NCBI RefSeq assembly: GCF_000384295.1
Contig: NZ_KB913037.1
Coordinates: 3,644,649-3,708,648 of the forward strand
Direction of reading: 5' to 3'
Source: Amycolatopsis balhimycina FH 1894
Lineage (GTDB): Bacteria > Actinomycetota > Actinomycetes > Mycobacteriales > Pseudonocardiaceae
DNA length: 64,000 nt
In this document: piece after piece, positions 43,843 to 52,919 of the stretch
How positions within the stretch are numbered: position 1 is the first letter of the stretch
How the letters are laid out: every line of letters begins with the position of its first letter
Position numbers and translations under genes: made by a program
The notes under the pieces: generated by a model
Told to the model about the DNA's origin: nothing
What the model saw: the letters and a program-made list of their open reading frames with translations, nothing else
Databases searched by the model: none

Positions 43843-44952
43843 CTAGCCCAGCAAGGCCTTGACCAGGGCCGAGATCTGCCCGGTTTCGATGAGGAACGAA
43901 TCGTGGCCGTACGGCGACGACACCACCGACGGCTCGGGCGCGCCCGGGAGCGCGGCCGCGATCTCCGCCGACTGGTACAGCGGGTAGAGCCGGTCGCTGT
44001 CGACGCCGCCGATCACCGCCCGCGCCGTCACCCGGCCCAGCGCGGCCGCCACGCCGCCGCGGCCGCGGCCGACGTCGTGGGTGTTCATCGACTCCGTCAG
44101 CACCAGGTAGCTGTTCGCGTCGAACCGGCGTGCCAGCTTGCCGGCGTGGTGATCCAGGTAGGACTCGACGGCGAACCGTCCGCCTCGCAAGGGGTCTTCG
44201 CCGTCCTGGGCCGCCCGGCCGAACCGCCGGGCCAGCTCCGGCTCGCTGCGGTAGGTGACGTGCGCGATCCGCCGCGCGATGCCCAGGCCGACATGCGGCC
44301 CGGACGGCGCCGAGTAGTAGTCACCGCCGTGAAAAGAAGGATCGCCGCGGATCGCGTGCAGCTGCGGCGCCGCCCACGCGATCTGCTCGGCCGACGCCCG
44401 CGCGGCCGACGCCAGCACCAGTACCGAAGCCACCCGGGCGGGCAGCGAAATCGCCCATTCGAGGGCACGCATCCCGCCCATGGACCCGCCGACGATCGCC
44501 GCCCACCGGTCGATGCCCAGTGCGTCCGCCAGCACCGCTTCGGCCGCGACCTGGTCGCGCACCGTCACCGCCGGGAACCGGCTGCCCCAGGGCCGTCCGG
44601 CCGGATCCGGCGACGACGGCCCGGTCGACCCCTGGCAGCCGCCCAGCACGTTCGGGACCACGACGAAGCAGCTGCTCGTGTCCAGGGCCTTCCCCGGCCC
44701 GATCAGCCCGTCCCACCAGCCCGCGCTGGGGTGCCCCGGCTCGGCGGGCCCGGCGGCGTGGCTGTCGCCGGTCAGCGCGTGCTCGACGAGGATCGCGTTG
44801 GACGCGTCGGAGTTCAGGGTCCCCCAGGTTTCGTACGCGAGCGAAAAGGAAGGCAGCACGCCACCGGCCTCCAGCGCGAGCGCGCCGGGGCCGGTGACGA
44901 ACTTCCGGCGGCCTGGCGGATCGCCGATCCGCCAGGCGCCGGTGACACTCAC
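43843..44952 (-). CDS. metX: Homoserine O-acetyltransferase
   Basis: The 369-residue alpha/beta-hydrolase-fold enzyme makes O-acetylhomoserine from homoserine and acetyl-CoA. The nucleophile is Ser157 in IVGGSMGGMRALEW. The Asp is in GGVDSDRLYP and the His in PYGHDSFLIE. NVLGGCQGSTGPSSPDP is the family signature. Its GTG overlaps the metY stop by 4 bases (GTGA), so the two pathway enzymes are coupled. Confidence 0.95.
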   Translation of the reverse strand: MSVTGAWRIGDPPGRRKFVTGPGALALEAGGVLPSFSLAYETWGTLNSDASNAILVEHALTGDSHAAGPAEPGHPSAGWWDGLIGPGKALDTSSCFVVVPNVLGGCQGSTGPSSPDPAGRPWGSRFPAVTVRDQVAAEAVLADALGIDRWAAIVGGSMGGMRALEWAISLPARVASVLVLASAARASAEQIAWAAPQLHAIRGDPSFHGGDYYSAPSGPHVGLGIARRIAHVTYRSEPELARRFGRAAQDGEDPLRGGRFAVESYLDHHAGKLARRFDANSYLVLTESMNTHDVGRGRGGVAAALGRVTARAVIGGVDSDRLYPLYQSAEIAAALPGAPEPSVVSSPYGHDSFLIETGQISALVKALLG

Positions 44953-46262
44953 AGTTCGGCCTTGGCCGCCCGGAATCCGGCCTCGAGATCGGCCTTGAGA
45001 TCCTCGATCCCCTCCAGCCCGACGGCGAGCCGGACCAGCCCGGGCGTGACGCCGCTGGACAGCTGCTCGGCCGGCGTCAGCTGGCTGTGGGTGGTCGAGG
45101 CCGGGTGCACGATCAGGCTGCGGACGTCACCGATGTTCACCAGCTGGCTGTGCAGCTCGGTGCCGTCGACGAACTTGCGGCCTGCCGCAACAGCACTGTC
45201 GCCGCCGCGCAATTCGAACGACAGGACCGCGCCCGCACCGCGTGGCAGGTACTTGCGCGCGTTGGCGTAGTGGGGGCTCGACGGCAGGCCGGCGTAGTAC
45301 ACCTTCTCGACCTCGTCACGCTGTTCGAGCCACTCGGCCAGCGCCCGCGCGTTCGCCACGTGCCGCTCGAGGCGCAGCGACAGCGTCTCGATGCCTTGCA
45401 GGATCAGGAAACTGTTCAGCGGCGCGATCGCCGCGCCGGTGTCGCGCAGGATCTGGACGCGCGCTTTGGCCGCGTACGCGCCCGGGCCGAGCGCCTCCCA
45501 GTACTTCAGGCCGTGGTAGCTCGCGTCCGGCTCGTTGAAGCCCGGAAACTTCCCGGGGTCCTTGCCGAAGTCGAACGTGCCGCCGTCGACCAGCACGCCG
45601 GCCACGGTGGTCCCGTGCCCGCCGAGGTACTTCGTCGCGGAGTGCACGACGACGTCGGCGCCGTGCTCGATCGGGCGCAGCAGGTACGGCGTCGGCACGG
45701 TGTTGTCGACGACGAGCGGGACCCCCGCTTCGTGCGCGACGTCGGCGACGCCGCGGATGTCCAAGACGTTGCTGCCCGGGTTGGCCAGCGTCTCGGCGAA
45801 GAACAGCTTCGTGTTCGGCCGGACGGCGGCACGCCACTGCTCCAGGTCGTCCTGGTCCTCGATGAACGTGACCTCGACGCCGAGCTTCGGCAGCGTGTAG
45901 TGGAAGAGGTTGTAGGTGCCGCCGTAGAGCGACGGGCTCGAGACGAAGTGGTCGCCCGCGCCCGCGAGGTTCAGGATCGCCGCCGTGGTCGCGGCCGAGC
46001 CGGACGCGAACGCCAGCGCCGCGACGCCGCCTTCGAGCGCCGCGAGCCGCTGCTCCAGCACGTCCTGGGTCGGGTTCATGATCCGCGTGTAGATGTTGCC
46101 GGGCTCGGCGAGGCTGAACAGGTCCGCGCCGTGCTGGCTGTCGCGGAAGACGTACGACGTCGTCTGGTAGATCGGGGTGGCCCGCGCGCCCGTGGCCGGG
46201 TCCGGCGCGGCGCCCGCGTGGATCTGCTTGGTCTCGAACGACCACGCCGAAGTCTCGGCCAT
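44949..46262 (-). CDS. metY: O-acetylhomoserine sulfhydrylase
   Basis: The 437-residue PLP enzyme makes homocysteine from O-acetylhomoserine and sulfide. PLP binds Lys211 in HSATKYLGGHGTT, and the family marks YTRIMNPTQDVLEQRLAALE and FIGIQ-like FLILQGIETLSLRLERH are present. It is the first gene of the metY-metX unit for direct sulfhydrylation in methionine synthesis. ATG 46262 follows AAGGAG; a longer frame is not supported. A 7-bp hairpin (46338-46356) lies in its leader. Confidence 0.95.
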   Translation of the reverse strand: MAETSAWSFETKQIHAGAAPDPATGARATPIYQTTSYVFRDSQHGADLFSLAEPGNIYTRIMNPTQDVLEQRLAALEGGVAALAFASGSAATTAAILNLAGAGDHFVSSPSLYGGTYNLFHYTLPKLGVEVTFIEDQDDLEQWRAAVRPNTKLFFAETLANPGSNVLDIRGVADVAHEAGVPLVVDNTVPTPYLLRPIEHGADVVVHSATKYLGGHGTTVAGVLVDGGTFDFGKDPGKFPGFNEPDASYHGLKYWEALGPGAYAAKARVQILRDTGAAIAPLNSFLILQGIETLSLRLERHVANARALAEWLEQRDEVEKVYYAGLPSSPHYANARKYLPRGAGAVLSFELRGGDSAVAAGRKFVDGTELHSQLVNIGDVRSLIVHPASTTHSQLTPAEQLSSGVTPGLVRLAVGLEGIEDLKADLEAGFRAAKAEL

Positions 46263-46337
46263 CGGTTTCTCCTTGCGGCTCAAGGGTTCTGGAGGGCTGC
46301 CAGGCGAAGCTACTGCGGCCGAACGGAGCACCCAACT

Positions 46338-46356
46338 GCTCCCACGTCCTGGGAGC
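46338..46356 (-). promoter_or_regulatory. Hairpin in the metY leader
   Basis: GCTCCCA and TGGGAGC form a perfect 7-bp stem with a 5-base loop, about 76 bases before metY. Downstream, CTGGCAGCCCTCCAG also can fold. S-adenosylmethionine riboswitches often control metY in actinobacteria, but the order of conserved blocks here does not match SAM-IV as I know it, so I call it only a leader hairpin. Confidence 0.3.
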
Positions 46357-46394
46357 CAGCCTACTTGCCGACAAGGTCTCTCTGTAGCTAAGAT

Positions 46395-46405
46395 ATTTGA
46401 CAAAT
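46395..46405. promoter_or_regulatory. Short palindrome before the FAD monooxygenase
   Basis: ATTTG-A-CAAAT is an odd-centre 11-base palindrome in an AT-rich patch 26 bases before the monooxygenase start, between it and divergent metY. It may be a MarR- or TetR-type operator. Confidence 0.3.
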
Positions 46406-46430
46406 GAGATTCATGGACAGGGAGGAAGTC

Positions 46431-47981
46431 ATGACGGAGCGAGTGCAGGTCCTGGTCGTGGGGGCCGGGCTGGGCGGGCTGACCGCGTCGCTGTTCCTGG
46501 CGCGCGAAGGAGTGGAAGTGCTGACCGTGGAACGGCACCCCGGGACGTCGGTCCACCCTCGCGCCGCCGGGCAGAGCTGGCGCACGATGGAGCTGTTCCA
46601 CTGGGCGGGCATCGACCGCGAGGTCCTGGCCGCGAGCCCGCGAGCGTCAGGGGGCATGCGGATCACGGTCGCGACCAGCCTCGCCGGCCACGTCCTGCAC
46701 CGGATCGTCGAGGACGGCAGCGAGTTCGACGTCTCGGCCTCGACCACGCTGCCCGCCGGCACGGCCGGGCAGGACGTCGTCGAACCGATCTTGCTGGCCC
46801 ACGCCGAGAAAGCCGGCGCGCGGGTGCGGTTCCGGACCGAACTCGTCGAGCTGACGCAGGACGACGACGGCGTCACCGCGGCGCTGCGGCACCGGGATTC
46901 GGGCGAGGAGACGGTGGTGCGCGCCGAGTACGTCGTCGCGGCCGACGGCGGCCGCAGTGGCATCCGGCGGCGGCTCGGCATCGGGACCACCGGGCCGGAC
47001 GCGCTGGGCCACTGCCTCGGCGTGGTGTTCGACGCCGACCTCGGCGACCGCGTCAAGCCCGGCCTGGCCGACCTGTTCTACCTGCAGCACCCGGACTTCT
47101 CGGCCGCGTTGGTGAACACCGACGTGCCGGACCGGTACGTCTTCGCGCCGGACTACCACCCGGATCGGGGCGAAAGCCCGGCGGACTTCCCCCACGACCG
47201 GCTGGTCGCGATGATCCGCGCCGCCACCGACCTGCCCGGCCTGGAACCCGAGATCGTCTGGACCGGCCCGTGGGAGATCGCCGCGCGGCTCGCCGAGAAG
47301 TTCTCCGCCGGCCGGGTCTTCCTGGCCGGCGACGCGGCGAAGGTGACCCCGCCGACCGGCGGGATGGGCGGCAACACGGCGGTCGGCGACGGCGCGGACA
47401 TCGCGTGGAAGCTCGCCGCGGTCCTGCGCGGTGAAGCGGGTCCGGCGTTGCTGGACACCTACGAAGCCGAGCGGAAGCCGATCGCGCGGATGATCATCGA
47501 CGCGTCGCTGCACAACATGAAGCAGCGCATGCATCCCGATCTCGACGTCTCCGGGCTGACGAAAGCCGAGGACCCGCTGGGGATCCAGCTCGGGTTCCGC
47601 TACCGCTCGACGGCGGTGCTGCCGGAAGGACCGGACGACGGCGAGCGCGTCGAGGACGTCCACGCGCCGACCGGGCGGCCCGGCTTCCGGGCGCCGGTCC
47701 TGGGGTCCACTTTGGACCTTATCGGGCAATCGTGGGTGCTGCTGTGCGCCGCCGACGACACGCGGTGGCGTCCGGCCGCGGCGGACATCGCGGCGGAACT
47801 GGGCGTCCGCCTCGACTGCCACGTGGTCGGCGGCGACGCGTTCGCGTCCCGGTACGGCCTTTCGGCGGGCGGGGCTTCGCTGGTGCGTCCCGACGGCATC
47901 GTCGCGTGGCGTTCCCGGCAGCCGGCCGAGGACCCGGCAGGCGAGCTGTGGCGGGTCCTGACCGCGGTCCTGTCGCGTTAG
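46431..47981 (+). CDS. FAD-dependent aromatic monooxygenase (group A)
   Basis: The 516-residue flavoprotein is of the PheA/TfdB type used on aromatic and polyketide substrates. FAD binding is shown by VVGAGLGGLTASLFLAREG, the mid-chain VAADGGRSGIRRRLG and FLAGDAAKVTPPTGGMGGN. A thioredoxin-like C-terminal domain (SWVLLCAADDTRW onward) is present. GGAGG five bases before ATG 46431 decides the start over 46404 and 46413. No biosynthetic cluster surrounds it, so it may serve aromatic degradation or drug inactivation. Confidence 0.88.
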   Translation: MTERVQVLVVGAGLGGLTASLFLAREGVEVLTVERHPGTSVHPRAAGQSWRTMELFHWAGIDREVLAASPRASGGMRITVATSLAGHVLHRIVEDGSEFDVSASTTLPAGTAGQDVVEPILLAHAEKAGARVRFRTELVELTQDDDGVTAALRHRDSGEETVVRAEYVVAADGGRSGIRRRLGIGTTGPDALGHCLGVVFDADLGDRVKPGLADLFYLQHPDFSAALVNTDVPDRYVFAPDYHPDRGESPADFPHDRLVAMIRAATDLPGLEPEIVWTGPWEIAARLAEKFSAGRVFLAGDAAKVTPPTGGMGGNTAVGDGADIAWKLAAVLRGEAGPALLDTYEAERKPIARMIIDASLHNMKQRMHPDLDVSGLTKAEDPLGIQLGFRYRSTAVLPEGPDDGERVEDVHAPTGRPGFRAPVLGSTLDLIGQSWVLLCAADDTRWRPAAADIAAELGVRLDCHVVGGDAFASRYGLSAGGASLVRPDGIVAWRSRQPAEDPAGELWRVLTAVLSR

Positions 47982-48048
47982 CCGGGCTGCTGCAGCGCGA
48001 GGCGGTTCCCCTCGGAGCCGGGCGGAGCCCCGGACGACACTTGCCCGA

Positions 48049-48474
48049 TCAGCCTGCGGCCGGCCGCCTGCCGACTCCGGCGAAGTGTTCGTGCAGCTCG
48101 CGGACGTGCTGGGCCCAGAACAGCCGGCGCCCGCCGCGGGTGCGGGGCACGGCCACGCCCTTGCGGCTCGCGAGCCGGTAGAAGCCGGGCCCGGCGTCGT
48201 CGGCACCGAGGTTCCGGACGAGCGCGCCGAGCAGCCGCCCGCCCGCCTCGTCGAACGCGGCTTCGGAGATGCGGTCGAGCAGGTACGCCATGCTCGCGCG
48301 GCCGGCACTGGTGGTGAAGTCGAACCCGGCAACCCCGGTTCGCCGGGTCAGCGCGGCCGCGAATTCACCGAAGGAAATCGTCCGGTCCACGACCGCGCGG
48401 GCGATCAGAATCGCCTTGCCCGCGTCGATCATCTTTTGCCATTCCGCCACGTCACGTCCGTACAAGCCGACCAC
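48049..48474 (-). CDS. Hypothetical protein
   Basis: The 141-residue protein has typical high-GC codon use (mostly G/C in third position). GTG 48474 begins MVGLYGRDVAEWQKMIDAGK; upstream sequence is AT-richer and looks non-coding. It is mostly helical, with no membrane segment or signal. A basic stretch ASRKGVAVPRTRGGRRLFWA lies near the end. I do not recognise the family. Confidence 0.55.
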   Translation of the reverse strand: MVGLYGRDVAEWQKMIDAGKAILIARAVVDRTISFGEFAAALTRRTGVAGFDFTTSAGRASMAYLLDRISEAAFDEAGGRLLGALVRNLGADDAGPGFYRLASRKGVAVPRTRGGRRLFWAQHVRELHEHFAGVGRRPAAG

Positions 48475-48846
48475 CTCGCACTTTCCCCGGCGAAACCTTC
48501 CGGTTGATCGCGAGAGGATGCCATACGCCCGACCCGGGCGCACACCGGGGTGGGTTTCCCTTGCCACAAGGGCTTCCCGCGTCCCGGACGGTTTCTTTTC
48601 GCTCTCCCAGAATTCCCGGCAAGAGTTTTCCACCATTGCGAAGAATGGGGGAACCGGCTGGGAAAGCTTGCGTCGATGACATAGAGTCGGCGCCTCCCCG
48701 GACCCGGGATCGATCAGCGGTCCGGCATTTCCGAAATCCCGGGAGCCCCGTGAGCGATACCCCCTGAACGCCTGCCGGGGCGGCGCGTCCGCCCGCCACC
48801 GCCCCGGCAGGCCCGGTCTCGGCGGCACTCAGCGCCGGCCGAGCAC
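48475..48846. other. Gene-free stretch with one strong hairpin
   Basis: No convincing gene in 372 bases; composition is less GC-rich than nearby. At 48770-48812 perfect 14-bp arms (GCCTGCCGGGGCGG and its complement) enclose a 15-base loop. This is the likely terminator of the methyltransferase remnant upstream of it on the minus strand. Confidence 0.5.
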
Positions 48847-49020
48847 TCAGTGGAAGGTCGCGCAGCCCAGGTCGAGGACCTGGGCACCGTCGTCGAGGCG
48901 GCCGGTCAGCTCCGCGGCGAACCGCCGCCGCGGGTCGTCCGGAATCCGGGCGCTCCACTCGAGGTACCGCTCAGCCACACTGTCGTAACCGCTTTCCACG
49001 ATCCGCCGGGCATCCCTCAC
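48847..49020 (-). pseudogene. Truncated SAM-dependent methyltransferase remnant
   Basis: The frame reads 57 residues: an N-terminal methyltransferase lead (VRDARRIVESGYDSVAERYL) and motif I (AQVLDLGCA), then stops three residues later. Intact enzymes continue for 150-200 residues after LDLGCG. I found no continuation in the other frames downstream, so the rest is deleted or replaced. GTG 49020 is the first start. It probably is not functional. Confidence 0.6.
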
Positions 49021-49070
49021 CCCGGCGACCCTACCGAGCCTTCGAGCGGTTTCTCGGCCAGAATGATCCC

Positions 49071-50627
49071 GTGGTCTCGGTACGCAGCGTGGTCGACCGG
49101 GTGGGGCCGACGCTGCTCCACGCGCTCCAGGTGCCCGACGACTCGCCCGCGGTCGCCGACGTCGTGATCGCCGAGCCCGGCGGCGCGGTCACCCTGTCCG
49201 CCGGCGACCTCGTGCTCGGCGTCGCCACGGTCGGCCCGGAAGACGCCGCCGAGCTGGTGAAACAGAGCGCCGGTCAGGGCGCGGCCGCGGTGCTCCTCAA
49301 GCCGCCGGTGGCCGCGAAACCCGCCGTGAAACGGGCCGCGAAGGCCAGCGGGATCGCGCTCATCCAGGTGCACGCGGCGACGTCGTGGGCCCAGCTCGTC
49401 TGGCTGCTGCGGACCGTCCTCGACGCCCTCGCCGACGAGTCCGAGGACCTCGACCCCGGTTCCGGCGACCTGTTCCGGCTGGCCGACGCCGTCGCGAGCG
49501 TCGTCGACGCGCCGGTGACCATCGAGGACACCAACTCGCGCGTGCTCGCCTACTCCGCGCGCCAGGACCTCACCGACCCCGCACGCGTGGCCACGATCAT
49601 GGGTCGCCGCATCCCCGACGACGTCCTCGCGCGGTTCAGGTCGCGCGGGGTGTTCCGCGAGCTGTCCCGCGGGCGCCAGACGATCTTCGTGCCCGCCCAG
49701 CGCGACGGCACGCTGCCGCGGCTGATCGTGCCGATCCGGATGGGCGGCGAGCTGCTCGGCTCGATGTGGGCGGTGGTCGCCGGGCCGGTGTCCGACGAGC
49801 GCGCGGCCGCGTTCGCCGACGCCGCTCCGGTCGTCGCGCTGCACCTGCTGCGGCGCCGCGCGCACACCGACGCGCAGCGCCGCGCGTCGGCCGAGCTGCT
49901 GCGCGCGATGCTCGAAGGCCGGGCGAACCCGCGCAAGGCGATGGCCGAGCTGGACCTGGCCGACGAGCCGCACCGCGTGGTCGTCATCGAGGTCACCGGC
50001 GGCGACGGCCGCGACGCCGAGGGCCTGCGGCTCGCCCTGCTCGAACGGATCTCCCAGGGCATCGGCACCCGTCCGGTGGCGACCGAGCTGGGCGGGCTGC
50101 TCTACGCCGTGGTGCCGGACCGGCCAGGCCCCGGCGGCTGGGCGGAACTGCGCAAGGCTCTCGTCGCGACGGGACCGTCTCGTCGCACTGGTGCTCCGCG
50201 GGCGGCGGCCGGCGCCCCCGGCGAGATCGGCGACCTCTCGGCGTCGCGTGCCCAGGCCGACGAAGCCCTCGGCCTGCTGCGCGCCGAGCTCACCGGCGAG
50301 CGCGTGATCGCCTTCGACGAAGCCTGGACGGCGTTGACGCTGCACCGCGGCGCGACGGCGGCGGCCGCGGCGAAGGTCGCCGACCTCGGCCCGCTGGGCG
50401 CCCTGCGCGCCCACGACGAGACGAGCAAGGCCGGTTACGTCGAGACGCTCTACGAGTGGCTGCGGCACCCCGGCGACCCGCGGGCGGCGGCGCGGGAGCT
50501 GCGGATCCACCCGAACACCCTGCGGTACCGAATGCGGAAGCTCCTGGAGCTGGTGCCGCTGGACCTCGACGACCCCGACGTCCGGCTGGCGCTGCTCACC
50601 CAGCTCGTCGCCCTGCACTGGAGCTGA
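49071..50627 (+). CDS. PucR/CdaR-family transcriptional regulator
   Basis: The 518-residue regulator has a GAF-like middle (VTIEDTNSRVLAYSAR, then IRMGGELLGSMWAV) and a C-terminal PucR helix-turn-helix (LYEWLRHPGDPRAAARELRI, then HPNTLRYRMRKLLEL). The GGDEF-like region between them is typical. PucR-type proteins are activators for nitrogen or amino-acid use. The convergent arrangement gives no clear target; ald, 2.3 kb away, is a possibility only. A short hairpin TGGGCC-ATTC-GGCCCA follows the stop. Confidence 0.88.
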   Translation: MVSVRSVVDRVGPTLLHALQVPDDSPAVADVVIAEPGGAVTLSAGDLVLGVATVGPEDAAELVKQSAGQGAAAVLLKPPVAAKPAVKRAAKASGIALIQVHAATSWAQLVWLLRTVLDALADESEDLDPGSGDLFRLADAVASVVDAPVTIEDTNSRVLAYSARQDLTDPARVATIMGRRIPDDVLARFRSRGVFRELSRGRQTIFVPAQRDGTLPRLIVPIRMGGELLGSMWAVVAGPVSDERAAAFADAAPVVALHLLRRRAHTDAQRRASAELLRAMLEGRANPRKAMAELDLADEPHRVVVIEVTGGDGRDAEGLRLALLERISQGIGTRPVATELGGLLYAVVPDRPGPGGWAELRKALVATGPSRRTGAPRAAAGAPGEIGDLSASRAQADEALGLLRAELTGERVIAFDEAWTALTLHRGATAAAAAKVADLGPLGALRAHDETSKAGYVETLYEWLRHPGDPRAAARELRIHPNTLRYRMRKLLELVPLDLDDPDVRLALLTQLVALHWS

Positions 50628-50791
50628 TGGGCCATTCGGCCCAACGCCCGTCCCATGCGTTACTCCGCATGGATCGCGCCGATCGTTCGGATTGTCTTTT
50701 CCAGCCGAAAGATGGTGGTTTCCGAAGATCGCGTGCCGCATTTTCTCTTCACCACCCCGGGTAGCCGGGTCGTTGCAAGAGGAGTTCCTCC

Positions 50792-51712
50792 ATGAGCAGT
50801 TCGGAGCGGTTCGCCAGGGCCGTCAAGCTGGGTGCGGTGTCCGCACTCTCCCTGGTCGCCTTGGCCGTCCCGGGGACCACAGCCGGGAGCGCCGTCGCGG
50901 CGCCCAGCGGCGACTGCTTCACCCCTGCCCACGCCGCGGACCGCAGCAAGGACGGCCACGCCGACAGCGTGTCCCCGGCGGAGGCGGCCCGCATCGAGGC
51001 CGACATGCAGAGCAAGCTCGCCGGCAAGCGCACCGCGCGTGCGGCGGACGCGACGGCGGCCGTGTCGATCCCGGTGTACTTCCACGTGATCACCAGCGGC
51101 TCGACCGGCAACCTGCCGGCGTCGACCATCAGCAAGCAGATCTCGGTGCTCAACAGCGCGTACTCCTCCAGCGGCTTCAGCTTCTCGCTGGTCAGCACCG
51201 ACTACACGAACAACTCCACCTGGTACACCGGCATCACCGACGGCACGTCGGCCGAGCGCAACATGAAGAACGCGCTGCGCAAGGGCGGCAAGAACGCCCT
51301 GAACATCTACACCGCCAACCTCGGTGACAGCCTGCTCGGCTGGGCGACGTTCCCGTCGAGCTACGCCTCGCAGCCGAAACTGGACGGCGTCGTCATCCTC
51401 GACGAGTCGCTGCCCGGCCGCTCGGCGGCGAACTACAACGAAGGTGACACGGCCACGCACGAGGTCGGCCACTGGATGGGGCTCTACCACACGTTCCAGG
51501 GCGGCTGCTCCGGTTCGGGCGACTACGTGTCGGACACCCCGGCCGAAGCGACGGCGACGTCCGGCTGCCCGGCGGACAAGGACACCTGCACCTCGACGGG
51601 CAAGGACCCGGTCCACAACTTCATGGACTACAGCTACGACGGCTGCATGTACGAGTTCACCGCGGGCCAGGCCACGCGGATGAAGAACTCGTGGACGGCC
51701 TACCGCGCCTGA
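50792..51712 (+). CDS. Secreted zinc metalloprotease, M43 (pappalysin-like)
   Basis: The 306-residue protein has a Sec signal peptide ([20 protein letters not shown], cleavage near AVAA) and a pro-region to about 90. The metzincin site is [11 protein letters not shown] (His223, Glu224, His227, His233) with the Met-turn NFMDYSYD. Cys pairs in GGCSGSGDY and CPADKDTC are typical of M43B. GAGGAG lies before the ATG. It is exported and degrades protein. A hairpin follows the stop. Confidence 0.92.
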   Translation: MSSSERFARAVKLGAVSALSLVALAVPGTTAGSAVAAPSGDCFTPAHAADRSKDGHADSVSPAEAARIEADMQSKLAGKRTARAADATAAVSIPVYFHVITSGSTGNLPASTISKQISVLNSAYSSSGFSFSLVSTDYTNNSTWYTGITDGTSAERNMKNALRKGGKNALNIYTANLGDSLLGWATFPSSYASQPKLDGVVILDESLPGRSAANYNEGDTATHEVGHWMGLYHTFQGGCSGSGDYVSDTPAEATATSGCPADKDTCTSTGKDPVHNFMDYSYDGCMYEFTAGQATRMKNSWTAYRA

Positions 51713-51733
51713 CCCCCCGCTCCCACGGCAAGT

Positions 51734-51784
51734 CCGTGAAGGCCACCTTCAGGAACTCTAAGTTCCTGAAGGTGGCCTTCACGG
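51734..51784. terminator. Hairpin between convergent genes (family member 4)
   Basis: Perfect 24-bp arms (51734-51757 and 51761-51784) with loop CTA lie between the protease and quinone oxidoreductase genes. The left arm starts CCGTGAAGGCCACCTTCAGG. It shares its first 14 arm bases with family member 1. Confidence 0.75.
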
Positions 51785-51811
51785 CACAGAGCGAGCCGGC
51801 GAGCAGGTCAC

Positions 51812-52747
51812 TCAGACGACCAGGAGCGTCTTTCCCACCGTGGCGCGGGATTCGATCGCCGCGTGGGCGTCGGCGGCCTTCTCCAGCGGAAAACGCTGGC
51901 CGATCACCGGGACCAGCCGGCCCGCCGCCGCCTCCGCCAACGCCGACTCCGTGAACGCCCGCATCTCCTCCGGTCCCCCGATCGACCGCACCAGCGAAAT
52001 TCCCCGCGCCTCGGCGTCCTCTTCGGACACATCGGCCCACGCGCCGCCCGCTAGGCCGTACATCGCCATCCGGCCGCCGCGGCGCAGCAGGCCGGACGCC
52101 GCCGTGCCGATCGCGCCACCGACGCCGTCGAACACGACGTCCACCTCGCCGGCCGAAGACGTCCAGTCCGGCGCGAGGTAGTCGACGACGGCGTCGGACC
52201 CGAGCACGCGAGCCACCTTCCCCGGCCCGCCCGCCGCGCCGATCACCGTGGCTCCCGCCGCCTTCGCCAGCTGGACCAGCAGGCCGCCGACACCACCCGC
52301 CGCCGCCTCGACCAGGACTCGATCGCCCGGGCGCACCCTGGCCGCATGCACCAAGCCGGTCGCCGTCCGGCCGTCCGCGAGGAGCGCCACCGCCGCGTCG
52401 AGCGACAGCGCGGATGGCACCTCGAACACCGTCGCCGCGTCCACCGCGACGCGCTCGGCGTACCCGCCGGACCCGCCCGTCGACGTGACCACACGCTGCC
52501 CGGCCAGCCCCGGGTCCACGCCCGCGCCGACCGCGCTGATCAGGCCGCCGACGCCGTTGCCCGGGATCACCGGCAGCGAAGCCCGGAACGGCCCCGGAGC
52601 GCCCGCCCGGAACTGCGTTTCGACGAACGTGGTGTTCACGAACGCCACCTCCACCAGCACCTGGCCGGGCCCCGCCACCGGATCCGGCGCGTCCCCCGGG
52701 ACCAGCACTTCCGGACCACCGAACTCTCTCAACCACACCGCGCGCAT
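51812..52747 (-). CDS. NAD(P)H quinone oxidoreductase / zinc-free alcohol dehydrogenase family
   Basis: The 311-residue MDR-family enzyme has the NADP-binding AAAGGVGGLLVQLAKAAGA and lacks the catalytic and structural zinc Cys residues, as in the quinone oxidoreductase branch. IPGNGVGGLISAVGAGV and FDGVGGAIGTAA are family marks. I chose MRAVWLREF at 52747, the usual family start; a TTG at 52768 would add 7 residues. A palindrome lies 15 bases upstream. Confidence 0.85.
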   Translation of the reverse strand: MRAVWLREFGGPEVLVPGDAPDPVAGPGQVLVEVAFVNTTFVETQFRAGAPGPFRASLPVIPGNGVGGLISAVGAGVDPGLAGQRVVTSTGGSGGYAERVAVDAATVFEVPSALSLDAAVALLADGRTATGLVHAARVRPGDRVLVEAAAGGVGGLLVQLAKAAGATVIGAAGGPGKVARVLGSDAVVDYLAPDWTSSAGEVDVVFDGVGGAIGTAASGLLRRGGRMAMYGLAGGAWADVSEEDAEARGISLVRSIGGPEEMRAFTESALAEAAAGRLVPVIGQRFPLEKAADAHAAIESRATVGKTLLVV

Positions 52748-52761
52748 GGCCCCACGCTGCA

Positions 52762-52775
52762 ACTTCAAGTGAAGT
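52762..52775. promoter_or_regulatory. Palindrome before the quinone oxidoreductase gene
   Basis: ACTTCA-AG-TGAAGT is a perfect 14-base palindrome. A further GAAGTC-AAG repeat follows, so the GAAGT half-site occurs three times in 25 bases. A redox-sensing MarR/HxlR or MerR-type regulator could bind here. Confidence 0.35.
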
Positions 52776-52919
52776 CGAAGTCAAGGACCTTGTCCGAAGA
52801 GCACCATGAATGGCCGGAAGAACTGTCCGCTCAGCACGATGACACCGCCGTCCGGGTGGCTCACCGTGAGTGGCAACACCGCACCGATTCCGGACGCAGA
52901 CCGACCCAGGAGGCCGACC

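Noticed and set aside
46263-46400. SAM-IV riboswitch before metY
   Set aside because: The order of the GGCAACCCUCC-like and GGGUGCCCC-like blocks is reversed relative to the SAM-IV pattern I know. A covariance search would decide; I cannot call it.
48504-48767. 87-codon + strand frame in the gap before the methyltransferase remnant
   Set aside because: No ribosome site, atypical codon use and no recognisable pattern; the stretch is treated as non-coding.
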